Below are positions 10,531-23,300 of a stretch of 64,000 nucleotides of DNA, in pieces. The position numbers and the translations under genes are program-made. The notes below the pieces were generated by a model. The model did not search any database, was not told where the DNA came from, and was given only the letters and a program-made list of their open reading frames with translations. Source of the DNA: Wyeomyia smithii (lineage: Eukaryota > Arthropoda > Insecta > Diptera > Culicidae). The DNA lies in the NCBI RefSeq assembly GCF_029784165.1, contig NC_073696.1, positions 47,429,897-47,493,896 on the forward strand. The letters run 5' to 3'. The stretch's first letter is position 1; each line of letters starts with the position of its first letter.

Positions 10531-13033
10531 TGATTAGAAAATAACATATAACATTTTCTTGGATTAAGGCAACCATAAACATATCACCAAATAGAGCAGA
10601 ATGACGAAACTCTCTCACCTAATTTAGCTTGCCGAATTTCCTGGCAGCTGATCGAACACGGCGATTTTTTTTTGGTACATGTCGGCAACATATTTTGACG
10701 ATTATTCCGCTAACTACCAATCTAACGTAAACCAGTAGGTATTGACATATCGTTTGCCGAATTTTCTGAAAATTCTGCCGAAAACTTTTAAAATATTTCA
10801 ATTAGATTTCTATAGACCTTTTTACGAACGAATGTGTTAGTGCCACTAGTTGGGGAAAATATTTATAAATAGTTGTTTTGTTTGCAATGCTATGTTTTTA
10901 GCAGCTGGACAAAAATTCAGTTGAACACTCATTATATGTTTTAAACTTGTTTCTGAATAAATTTTATCATTCGTGATCAGAATTCGGAAAAGGGGCTAAA
11001 TATAATCGACCAAAAATGGTAAAAAAGTGATAAACGTCGAAGCAACGAGATGCGATGATTTACAGGTTGGAAGAAACAAAAGCAACTTTACACGGGTTTT
11101 CACGTTTACTAGTGTACGTAGGTGAAAAGTCACTTATCTCTATTGAGTTCTCGGCGAGGGGTAAGACAGTGAGTAAACTTGAGTTTTTTCGAGTCTTTCA
11201 GAGAAAACCTACAAAAATAAAAAGCAAATCTTAGTAATTCTCGTGTCTTTGAATATCCATCCTTGAACTTTTTCCCATCGCATTATACATCTTAGCTTAT
11301 CATCACATGATGCTTTACTGAAAGGTGAATTCACATGCCATTTGAAAAGCAATTGAAAAACAAAATTCAAAGAAATGCGTGATTCCTGTAAACAAAATCA
11401 ATTCCTCAATAAATTTATCATTTTAAATAAATATTATCGTGAAACGCCTTTGAACAATAAAATATTTTCACCAACAGGCATACAGATGTACATACGTTTT
11501 ATTAAACATGTTAGTAAGTTCCCACCAAGTTGACCCACCTTATTCAAAACGTCAAACATATGAATGTTGCTCAGCTCCACCGTTCATATAGGTACTTATT
11601 ACGGAATTTAGTACACGGTGAAACATATTCCACACTCACGCTCATTTCACTTTTTTGGACCTATTCCCGATTCCACCCACCCAAAGTGAAATGATAAAAA
11701 TTAGCTCCGTGAAATGAGATTGACAGTAAAGTGAAAATGAGAATGGGACATGTGAAATGAGTTTCCCAGCTAAAATCGTTTTTTAGATAAATTTTTTTCT
11801 CTGTCAACCGCCATATCATCTTTGCCATTTACTTCGTTCAATAAATTTTCGTTAAAGATTAGAAAAATGATCTGTTTCTAATTCGTCTTGTTTCTGAAAA
11901 ATAAATTGAATATATTTTATCATGAGATCATAAATTAATCGATTTTTAAGATTTATCCCATCTTCGTGAAATCATTGCACCATTAAAAATGGTCGTGAAA
12001 TAATTCTATTCGAAAGGTCACTTTTTCCGGTTTCACATCAGTGCAATAAGAGACAGAATTAATCAGATTTCACCGCAGATGTCACTTTACGACGTTTTTA
12101 TTGCTTACGTGAGTCCCGTAACAGGGCTGTATTCATTTCACTCTGATTTCACCGTGAAATGACTCCCGTACTGCCGTGAGATGACATTGTGACGTAGATC
12201 CAAGTGATCAGTTTTTCAGTACGGCCCAACGAATGAATTTCTCGTATCTTTTGTATTAAAATGGTATCTACGTCACTTTGTTTTTTTTTTTTTTTTTATG
12301 CAACGTACGAATGAGTAACAGCGAAAAGGAAAATACTAAAAGATAGCCCGAAAAGAATAACATTAAAAAAAACCTTAAAAGTTGCTGTAATTGTGCATAG
12401 TTATACCATGATTTAACTATGTTTTTCATTGTAAATAAATTAATTTAACATTAAATATCATTGTCCAGAACAATAAAATACATCGTTCTTGCCATTTTTA
12501 CCATGAAAAGGGGGGGAAGGGTCGTTATTCCCCATACAATGAGAAGTCATGGACAATGTTTTTATGGTAAAATTATTGTCGGTGGTAGATTCAACACCAA
12601 AAAACGTTATTGAAACATGGTAATGACAACAATCGTTTACAACTTACAGTTCTCACCGCAAAATACATCGTATATATTTTTCGGGAGGTCTTCGAATAAT
12701 GAACAAATTAGCATGAAAAACCCATATCCGAAAAAGGGCACTTGCGTCACTATCATGGCAGCGCAATAAGCACCATATTTTTCTTGTTCTCAAGGTAATC
12801 AAAGATGTGAATCATCTGGAAATTTCGAAGTAATATCGAGTATATTAGAGTTACAAGTGATCGCAAGAGGGTAACTCAGATAAAAGCTGTCTTGCCCCTC
12901 GGTTCTCGGCAATCAAAATAATCAAGTTGTTAACAGAAGCGTATCTTAAATCATTCTACCGTTACGGCCAACCAAATACACTATCAATAAAACTCCAAAG
13001 AAAGAGTTGTTAAGTTGCTGATGCATTTTGCGT
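10531..13033. other. Intergenic; TGAAATGA-rich stretch, otherwise nothing recognised
   Basis: Between about 11585 and 12200 the words GTGAAATGA and TCATTTCAC recur many times in both orientations, which may be the remains of a transposon with subterminal repeats. A T-rich run lies near 12280 and a G-run near 12511. No coding exon was recognised. Confidence 0.4.
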
Positions 13034-13287
13034 TCACAGCAGAATTTCACAAGCACCTACAAATAAGACGCTCCTTGCCAAGGGGTCGGTTGACGTCTCA
13101 CATCTCTTCACATTATATGCAGCGCACATCTTTTTAGCTCTGCTTGTCATATTTTTGATTTGACAGTCATTCTCGTTCTTTGGCTTCTGAAAACGCCGAT
13201 CAGACATTGAGAAAAAACAAACACTGTACATTTTTTAAACAAACATCGCGAATTTTCGTTATTAATATCTTCTAAAATTTTAAGAAA

Positions 13288-13766
13288 ATGAATGCACCAC
13301 CTACGTTCGAATCATTTCTCCTGTATGAGGGTGAAAAAAAGTAAGTAACTGCTGAAACATTCTCTTTCAAGATCATTATGCTTATTACGTTTTATTTTGG
13401 TAATAGAATCATCAAGGAACTCGACACTAAAGTTCCGAATGCCGCTATTTTTACCGTGAATAAAGAAGATCACACTCTTGGCAACATGATTCGCAAGTGA
13501 GTACAGAAAGTGACTTCCTAATTAACTAAACCACCAACTTTTTCACTCTCTAAAGCCAACTGCTGAAGGATCCCAACGTTCTGTTTGCTGGTTACAAACT
13601 TCCGCATCCGCTGGAGCATAAGTTTGTCATTCGAATTCAAACGACCTCTGACTATTCCCCGCAGGAAGCATTCATGAACGCCATCACCGATCTGCTGTCT
13701 GAGCTCTCACTGTTTGAGGAACGCTTCAAAGAAGCCTACAAGGAAAAGAAGGAGGGAGGCGACTAG
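13288..13766 (+). CDS. Rpb11: DNA-directed RNA polymerase II subunit RPB11 (POLR2J)
   Basis: Complete three-exon gene: 13288-13340, 13407-13496 and 13556-13766, joined in frame (117 residues, the normal size). Donors are GTAAGT and GTGAGT; acceptors are TAATAG and CTAAAG. The protein begins MNAPPTFESFLLYEGEKK and includes EDHTLGNMIRNQLLKDP, GYKLPHPLEHKFVIRIQT, and a C-terminal helix ending EKKEGGD, nearly identical to the fly protein. RPB11 pairs with RPB3 to form the alpha-like heterodimer that nucleates assembly of RNA polymerase II in the nucleus. The start is fixed by the universally conserved N-terminus. The gene is transcribed toward CLIP-190 and the two end tail-to-tail. Confidence 0.97.
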
Positions 13767-13826
13767 TCAGGGAAGTTCTCAGTATTTTCTTGTCAGATCG
13801 CCCGGTGTATGATGTAAGTTGCTAGT

Positions 13827-13832
13827 TTTATT
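13827..13832 (-). terminator. Candidate CLIP-190 polyadenylation signal
   Basis: AATAAA on the minus strand about 480 bp downstream of the CLIP-190 stop codon. If used, the CLIP-190 3' end would overlap the Rpb11 3' end. Other weaker signals could be used instead. Confidence 0.35.
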
Positions 13833-13863
13833 ATCCTATCTAAATGGAAAACTAATTTCGTGA

Positions 13864-13869
13864 AATAAA
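13864..13869 (+). terminator. Rpb11 polyadenylation signal
   Basis: AATAAA about 100 bp after the Rpb11 stop codon. It is the first canonical signal downstream. Confidence 0.7.
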
Positions 13870-14312
13870 TATGGTTCTTAAGTTATATAAACTGGTACAA
13901 AACTATAAAATGTCTTCTATCACTACGTTTTTTTTTGTTTCCCCCCGGATGCGGTCAAGGATATGATAAATGCCTGAACCTCTGCTTTATGAAACTATTA
14001 AATTTAGCTGTCTGATTTTCTTATTAAATTGTTCAAGTGGTAAAATTTAACGGCATTCTTGGCCAAGAGTCGTGGAACTTACAAATCGAAACAACTGTTG
14101 CTATTCGAGAAGCGTACAAAAGTAGTAACGAAACAACACGAACACAAGTATAAAAGATTCAGCTCCGGTCGGAAACTGATAACGTTGAAAAGCATGCGCG
14201 TGAATTTTTTCGTCTTTCCTTCACACCTGGTGGTGGTGGCGGTTCGACGACTGATGATGCCATGATTCTGCTGAGGGATGATCGTGTTACACCTGGTGGT
14301 GCCATCCGGCCT

Positions 14313-14359
14313 CTAGTATGTCTCGTCGTCTGGACATTCGCCCAGTTCGTGGCCAAATA
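14313..14359 (-). CDS. CLIP-190: CLIP-190 last coding exon
   Basis: This 47-nt exon follows an acceptor at 14361-14360 and completes a Val codon split after its first base. It encodes VFGHELGECPDDETY and a TAG stop. It supplies the His and last Cys of the second zinc knuckle and the acidic-aromatic C-terminus, both conserved with the fly. Confidence 0.92.
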
Positions 14360-17300
14360 CTGGAATGGAACCAAGTGGAGTTGAGTTTATGTAATAATGC
14401 ATTCTATCATGTATTGCTTTCGGCTGTTTCATACAAGAGCCATGCTTATTTTTCCAATTGGTTTAAAAGCGTAAGGTATGCAATACCAATATGTGCCGCA
14501 TCACACTCGACAGATTCATGTTTAACCCAGTCATATTTCGGTAACGTTATTTGTATTTATTCTGAATAAATTATTAGTCATAGTGAAGACATTGTTTGAA
14601 TCCTGATGCATTTACGTTCATTTCAAACCGTTTTTTGCGTATTTGGAGATCCTTTACCATAATAGAGACCAGTACGGGTAATAAAGTAATACACTGTGTA
14701 AATAAACAATGTTGAGGGTTACCGCATGACTCTATTCAGAGAATGCATAAATTACGTTTCGCACAATGATGGATATTATGTGCAGTGTTAATTGAGCAAT
14801 TAATTTTGCACATGATTTGCTCAGCTGCGTTTTATCTGTAGAAGGCTGGGCAGATGTCACGCGGGTAAATGTTAAATTTAATGAACGAGGCTCACTTTCA
14901 GTGTGGGCGTTAGTACCGCAAACCATGATTGTAGGCCGAAGCAGCGTTACTCAATTTGAATTATGTATTCGATTATTGAAAAAAAAAAAAAAAATGCTTA
15001 CCTTCACACCCATCGCAGTACTTCCTCGGTGGTGGTAACTTGCGTTCCTTCGGGTCCGCTGACGGATGCTTGAGAGACTCCGGGGGACTGTCGGAGCACT
15101 GCTTAGGGCAATCCTCAGTTTCATGCTGATCGAATTCATCGCAAATGTCGCAGAAAATCCGAGGAGCCGGTTTCCGTTTGTTGAACTCAAAGCTCATGTT
15201 GTGACTAGGATAAAAAAAAAACAAACCACCAAATTATATGATGTCCTTAAAATTCAAGTAAAAGTACCTACCTATTGCCATCAATACTGGTTTGCTCCAA
15301 AGCCTGTATGCGTAGCGTAAGTTTGTCATTCTTCCGTTGCATGTCGGCAATAATGGAGTTAAGGAAACTTATTTGTGCATCGGAGTCCTGATTCTCTCCA
15401 ACACCGGAAATGATCGGACTCGCTGATACCGCGGCAGTCGCCGAAGCTAGCTCCGAAGAGAGTTTACGTATCTCACTATCCTTCGATAAGACCTGCTGCC
15501 TGAGAAGATCAACTTCCTTCTGCAGCTTGCGTTGGGTGATAACCATCTCGGTTTCCCGAAGCTCAAGATCTTTTTTCTCGCATTCCAATTCTTGTTGGCG
15601 TTTTTCCGCAGACCGCACAGAGCCAGCATTCTTTGTTGACTCCGCAATTTGCGCTTCAATTTTACTTACCGTCTCGGCAAGTCTGTTTTGCAATTCCGTT
15701 ACCTCTTGTTGCTTCAAGCTTTCCATTTCTAGCAACTTCTGATTCAGTTCGTGTACAATGTGCGAACTTTCCGTCTCAGAGGATTTCTTTTTGTTCAACA
15801 GCTCCTCAAACTGGGCACCATGAGCGGCAAGCTTCGTTTCCAGTTCGAGAATAGTTCGATTCTGCTCTTTCAGCTGTTCGCTTTGATCTTTGACGGTAAG
15901 TTTCGCTTTGTCTATTTCATCCTTTAGATTGCTGACTTCAACAGCAGCTTTAGTCTCTTGTTCACTCTTCTCGCTAAGGCATTTCTCTGTTGAACTTAAT
16001 TTGCTCGTCAAGTTCTGAAGCTCTTCCTCTTTCTTTTTTAGATTCTCACGAATCACCTTAAGTTCGGTACGAATTTGTTGCGAGTCAATTTCTTTTTCAC
16101 TAACTGCCTTCTGTAGGTTCTCTTGTTCCACTGTTTGTCTTTGCACGTCTTCCTCCTTTTGTTTTATCAACTGTTCTTTAGCAGCGAGCTCCGCTCGCAA
16201 ATCTTCCGTTACTTTTACAAGCGGCGACAGTTCAGCGACCTTAGAACTCAATTCCGCCAATTTTTGCTCTTTTTCGACGATAGTTGCGCTAAAAGCTGCC
16301 ATTTCCTGTCGTAAATGCTCTTCGTTAGATTGACTTTCTTCGGCTACCCTTACGGATTCCTGCTTACTAAGATCGAGCTGCTCAGCAAATTCTTTGCACT
16401 TCGTCTCGGAAGCATCCAAAGTCAGCTTGAGCTGCTGAATCTCGTCCTTGAGATGCTCTTCGCGACTAACCAAATCGACTTGTTCGTCTTCCATCTCCTG
16501 GTACTTTTCCTTCAGGGACGTAAGCTCGACTGAGAGATCTGTCAAAGACAATTCCAGCTTGCCTTTGTCACCCGTCAGTTCCTGTATCTGAGCAAGGCAG
16601 CTTTCCAGTTGTTTCAGCATCTCTGAATGGGTATTAGCGTTCTGCTCTAACTTCTTACTCAGTTCTGTACACTCTTCTTGCTTTGCCTTAGCTTCCTCCT
16701 GTAACATTTGAATGTCTTTTTCTAAATCACTAATTCTGGAGCTCTTTTCGATAAGCTGGGCCGACGCATCGTGGTTGCCCTTTTCCATGGAGGTTCGAAT
16801 CTCCTCAAGGGCAGCTCGTAAGGATGTTTCCTCCTTCTTACCATCTTCCAGTTCTTTTTTGAGTGATTTCTCTACTTCAGCATAATGTTTCAACTTTTCT
16901 TCCGCTTCACTACGCTCTTTAGCTGTCTGCTCCTTTGCCAACTGCAACTCACTTTGGGATTGTCCTATTGCAACTTGTAGTTGATCTACTTTGATTGTCA
17001 GTGCTTGTTTTTCGCTTTCAAATTCTGCCAATTTAATTTCGGCTTGACTCAGCAGTTGATTTCTCTCCTCCTCAAAACTGGCCTTCAAGCCGGCAATTTC
17101 ACGCACCAGATTTTCCTTCTCCACTTCGGCTGACTCCTTCATTTTCGCCAATTCTACATTGAGCTCGTTTTCTCGATCGATTTTCTGACTGGAGATTTGC
17201 TGCATCTCGCTTCGCAGCCGTTCGATCTGCTCACTCAGTGTACCATTCGTTTGATTCGCCTCGTCCAACCTTCGTTCCATGTCGATTTTGGTGGAGTCGA

Positions 17301-20300
17301 ACAAATCCTGCAGCTGTTCCAGCATTTTTTGCTTCGCTTTGAGTTCTTCGGTCGAGCGGGATAGTTCCGAGTTAGAGTCAACCGTCGAAGAGCGAAGGGT
17401 GTCGATTTCTGCCTCCAAATCAGTTTTCTGCTGTTGTATTTGGGTTGATTTTTGCTCCAGAACCTCCATTTTGCGCTTTAGATCGGCAAGCTCGATTTCC
17501 AGTTTGCCATGGGAGTCCTGCAGGGTTAGTACTTTCTTTTCGCCTGATTCGAGTTTCGAGTTGCTTTCTGTTAGGAGCTGGGCCGTTTTTTCTAGGCTGT
17601 CACTCTTAGAAGACAGTTCCGTCTGCAATGTTTCGATTTTCTTGGTTAATTCTTGGATTTCGTTATTCCTGGAGGAAATTTGATCGCTGGAAGCTTTTTC
17701 GGACATCTTGAAGTGATCCAGCTGCGATAGCAGCGACAACTTATCTTCTTGTAGTTTCTCCAAGGATGCGTCTAAGTTAGAAATGGAAGCGTCTTTCGCC
17801 AATATTTCCGATGCATGACTTTCATGAATGCGTTGTAGTTCGTTATCATGTGTCGTATGTGCGTTTTTAAGCCTTTCTTCAAGCAATGATATAGCACCAG
17901 CCGATTCCTTCTGGAGTTTCTCCAAATCATCACTCAGTTTTAGACGGTCTTCGTTTAGTTTACTAACGGCGCTATCCTTATCGGTGAAACTTTTTCTCGT
18001 TTCCTCCAGATCCCGCAGCAGGTTTGCTTTGGCCACATTGATTTCTTTCAGTTCATTTTGCAGAGCGCTAATCAGAACATCGTTGTCTTCCAGTTGTTTA
18101 TCTTTGGCATGCTGTTCAGTCTCTAGGTTGGCAAGTTTTTTGAGCAAATCCTCTTTAGTTTTTAGTTCGAAATCAAGCGTGGTTTGATTTTCAGCATTGC
18201 GACTGTCGTTGTCCTTAATTGTGCACTCGAGTTTTTTGGATAACTCTGCAAGTTCGGATTCTACCTTCGCCAGCTGAACTTGTCGCGAATTGAGCTCCTG
18301 CTGTTTTTGCTCCAGTTCTGAGTCTTTGGCACGGAGGAGGCTTGTTTGCTCTTCGCTGACAGCTGTGGTGCTTGCTAGTTCTTCTTGCACTTTCATAAGC
18401 GAAGCAGTTTTCTCTTCCAAAAGCTTGTCGCGACTTTTTAAAGATTCCTCTAGGCTCTGTTGAGTTTTTTTGCTTTCTTTAAGACTTTCCTCCTGCTGTT
18501 TAATTTGCTCCTCGGAAGTAATGAGTTTCGCACTCAAGTCGGTTATCCGTTTCTGTTTGCTATCTAATTCCGTCTGCAGTGTTCCTCCCCGTAATGCCAA
18601 CTCATCCAGATCATTCCTCAGTTTATCAATAGTGGCATCCTTTTCGTCCAAAACAACCTTCAAACCGCTTTCCCCTTCCAACAGTTTCACATCCCGCTGC
18701 CTAATATCACTCAACAGCACCTCGATTTCAGCAGTCAGTTTGGCAACCTGTTTCTCCTGCTCCCCGAGCAGAGTTTCCTTAGTGCGAAGATCATTCTGCA
18801 ACTGGGTCACCTCCACCTCCAGGTGACCCTCGGCATTCTTCAGCTCCAGATATTGCTTCTCCAGCTCGGCATCCTTTCCGGTCAGCTCGGAAGCCATTTC
18901 GTCGATGCGCGTCTGCTGGTAGGCGATTTTCTCCTTGAGACACTGTTCGCTAATGTTGAAGCTGGACACCTTGATGTCCAAGTTCTTCTCCATTTCGGCC
19001 AGCCGCTCGTGCAGTTTGGCGATCTCATCTTCCAGCGAGTTCTTCAGCTCCTCGGTCAGATGCAGCTTTTGGTCCCGCTGCAGAATTTCCGCTTTGAGTT
19101 TGTCGATCTCTAGACTCAAAACCGCTATCGAATCTATTTGCGATTATGAAAATTATGATTTATAGAAAAAAAAAAAAAAACTATTTAAAGGCAGTAAATC
19201 TAACCTGCTTCCTTGGTGGGAAGATCCGGCTCGGTGGGGAGCTCTGGTTTGCTTTGTAGTTGTCGCTCAAGTTCTGCTATTCGTTCCTTGAAGATATGTG
19301 TCTGAGCCTTTCAATTCAAAACAGAAGCGTAGTATTAATAAAAAAAAAATCCACTCAATAGCGTAGCTTAGCAAGCATCATGCGTGGACATACAGAACAC
19401 AGCACCACATGCAACATGCTCAGGCTGGCAGGTAATCGCACCACGGGGAAAATGTCACAACGTGTCAACAGTAATTTTCCACGTACACTGCGATGCGGAG
19501 GAGAGTGGATAAATGATGTTCTGACTGAGCCATGATAACGTCAGGGTGCAGGAAACAAGTAGGCCAAAGAAGACTTCGTCGAGCCTCCTCGGACATGTTA
19601 GGGAGGAAAACGCATAATTTACAAGTCGAGGAAGAGGGCAAGCGGGTGGGCGAGCAAACCAATTACCTTGTCCAATTGCTTAAGGCCAATAAATTTTCCT
19701 CGCAGCCGATATCTTTGCAAAAACCGTAGAGTTTTATAGCGTGATCAGAGCCCAACAAGTAATTCTCCGAGGGAAAATTACCCGAGCTGAAGCAACAAAA
19801 ATAAGTACCTGCAAGGTGTTGTGTACTTATTTATATGTTTAAAGCTTTAAACTCCTTGAGGACGGTTCTAGTGTATAAGCGCTGTGATACCGAATGCGAG
19901 GAAACATAAGAGCAACAATACATTTACGGCATTCCTGAATACATCGTATGGTATATGCAACCATGTATGTATATACTCACATGAACTGAATTTTGAACTT
20001 TTCGCTGCAGGAAATTTCGATGAAACCAATGGGGGGAATGGGGAAAGAGAAAGAGGTGAAACAATATTTTGCTGGTGTACTGTACAGGTGGAGGAAATGG
20101 CATTGGAAATATGTCCTGACGATGCACAAAAGCTGTTACTCCAGCCGACGACGGTAATGCGATAGAAAGTTCAGAATGTGGCAGAGGCAATATTGAATTA
20201 ATTCGATGCTAAATTTCTAGTGCTGGGATAATTTCCTACAAGTAATTAGGTTGTGGTTCGAACGTCTTTTAAGGAGGATTATTTTGTGCTTGTTGGACAA

Positions 20301-23300
20301 AAATAGAAGTGAGGTGAGCTAATTGGAAGTCTTTGCTTCTCGAAATTAACGTTATTAAATTTATCCCCCTGAAGAAAACTCTATGGTGACTGAAGAGATG
20401 CAGTTGTGTTTTTTTGTTTTTCTACAAATTATAGGTCCGCATAGTGTTTGTTTTTGCTGGCATAATTGTTGAGTTTGTTTTTGCTGACATAATTGTTCCA
20501 CGATGCAAATTTTATTTTATATTCATTGCCCCTTGCATGACTATTTGGACTTCTGTGATAATCATTCATTGCCCAATTTCTATTTCGCTTTATCAAATTG
20601 ACACCTCAGTAGCGCAGTGGCAGTTTTTTTTGGGTTCATTGTTTGTGTTGTTTTTCATTTGCAAATTAAGTATATATTTTTGAGCAGCTTTAGTTGAAAA
20701 TTAGGTTGAACATCAAAACAAAACTAAGTGTTACATGATTGATTGGGTGATACTGAGTAACGATACTTTCTCAATTGTCATTGTATCGATACCAGACCTC
20801 ACGGTTTCAAGTATACTTTATTAATATATATACCTAGGTATCAAGCACTGACCATTGCTGGAGTGATTTTTTATTAACCTACCAAGGTAGCAGTCATGAT
20901 AGAGATTTTTTTGTCTATATGATAAAATATTTCTGTCAAGCGTTTCGATAACGCTAGTATCGATACCCATCACCCCAACTGCGAAATCGTGTGCGAGATT
21001 CGACTGTGATAATCGTGTATTTCGGGGTAGTCCAATTTGGCGTAAAAGTCGCAATATTAGATTGATTTTGTATGTCGAACCAAATATGATTAGAACAAGA
21101 TACCTGACTCTTGCAGAATTTATCGGACATGATTGTCGCTGCGCGTGAGCAAAAGCCGAACTAATTTATACACTGTTAATATGATGTATACTTAACGTCA
21201 AAATCAACTGACGACAACGCCAAGACATGACTGTTGACAGGTGAAACATTTTTTTCAGTATCCATGTGGACGACTGTACGGTGCTGCCATCCAAAAAATG
21301 ATAATAATGCGTACGAATGTTTAGTTTTCAAACAAGAAACTTTCCGGAAGAATCAAGAATTGTCGGCGCATCATTTAAAATAAAGCGTACCACCAGAACT
21401 TCCTTTTGATAACCGCTATGAGCAAGCTCTACAGCCAAGTTTTCCACTCTTGCCGAGGTTAATAAAGCAAAAATCGGGTGCCCCGGTGAACCTAACCATA
21501 TGCACAATGGTTCTGAAACCTGGCTTGCGACAAACTTTAAGTTTTGGTAGAATGAGCCCTGAAAATAAATATAACCCCTCAATATAAACCCCCACTCTGA
21601 CAGTCAATTTCACACTTTTCTTTCGTACTATCGGTGATGGACTATGCACGATAAATCAGTTTTGCTCATAGTGACGATTTAATGAGAACTTAAATTATCA
21701 GATGGCAGCACTAACCGTCGGAAATCGGTCGTGTTCAAAATGTATGAAAAATATGGAAGTTAGGTATCTTGTTCTAGTTATCTTTGTTCGAACGCAACTA
21801 CTCCAACCTAAGAGCGTCACAAAGGGACGATCCATTAATGATGTCACGCAAAATTTGGAAAAAATTGACTCCCCCCCTCCTCCTTTTCACAAGCTGTCAC
21901 AACTTCCTTGACCCCCCCCCCCTTAATTACGTCACGTTTTTATACCCCCCCTCCACCTTCTTTGGGAATCATTGAATTGAGTAATTGATTGAAAATTGAT
22001 TGATTGAAAATCGATAAATTTGTTAGGAATGCATTTTTTCTTAATAAGAACGATTTTACTGAGAGAAAAACTGAAACTAAAAGGAAAAGAATATTATAGA
22101 AAATAACAAGAAAAGACGTTTAGTTCTTAGTCCAAGGATGCTGTTGATGGAGTCGCATATCGACGACATAGAAAGCCTAGACAGTAACTGCAGCATCATT
22201 GCTGATTTTTGGAAGACCGTCAATATTCAGTTACTCTTCTTCAATCAATTTGCAGTCTAAATCTTCTCCACATGTTACAATAGCCAAGCATTTTTATTTA
22301 AGTTTTGTCACAATTTTAGTATTGATTGAATTGAGAGACACTAAATAATAATGAAATTACGCTGGCATTCATAAACGAACATGCACGGTAAAACAGAATT
22401 AACGAACATTATGCTTTTTTAACGAGAAAAAAAATTGTCATTTACACTAAGGTCGCTTTTTACGCGGGGGATGCGTTCCAAATTTGTATGGGCCCGCGTA
22501 AAAAACGACTTTTTGAGTTGCAAATATAACGTTCAAATCTCGTTTGAATATGATAGTGGCCAATCTAGAGACCAAAATGCAATATTTCAAATTTTGAGTA
22601 TTTACACCTAAATTGTAAATTTTTTTGAAAACTAAAATATGATCACTCGTGGCCTAAAACGAAAAACGTGATTGAAATGAGGTCGATATATTGTACTGTT
22701 TTTGAGTAATGGAGGACAGCAACCCGCGTAAAAAGCGACCTTACTGTATTTCATCTAAAGCAAATCTTAAGCCAAAAAGGGATCGTATATCATGAATAGT
22801 TCTGAGTTGAACTCTGAATAGTTCTGGGTTGAGTTAAAATGTGATGTCACACTCAAGCTAACCCCCCCTCCCCCATATGTCACAAAATGTCACAATAATT
22901 GAAACCCACCTCCCCCCCCCCCCCCTAAACGCGTGACATCATTAATGGATGATCCCAAAGCCGTATTAGCGTGGTTATACCTTTAAGGGCAAACAACAAT
23001 AAACAATATCGCACGCTAGCCTGGGGGCTAATGCGGTCTCGATCAACTAGATTAGTTGTGAGAATTCGTTATCGATATCGTTTTCGGCACATTTTGTATG
23101 TTGTAGGATAAGTACAACGATACACCGTGCCCCAGTGCTGAGTCGAGAAAATTTCCAGCTCGAAAAGTTCCTCGACCTGATCGGGAATCGAACCCGATAT
23201 CACAACCGTGTGGGAGAGCTAGCCGACCGACACCGCTCACCACAGAACCACGGGGACCACGTTTAAGGGAAAACATCCACGAATTCTTCAATTGAAAATG

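Noticed and set aside
15410..18826. Several plus-strand open frames of 110-134 codons opposite CLIP-190
   Set aside because: They are Ser/Phe/Leu-rich antisense shadows of the coiled-coil exon, caused by its codon composition.
20740..20980. Weak inverted GGGTGAT..ATCGATAC words suggesting another MITE
   Set aside because: Pairing is short and interrupted. No target duplication.
23183..23258. Functional tRNA gene
   Set aside because: The B box is good, but the cloverleaf is not complete and the unit continues into a SINE body.
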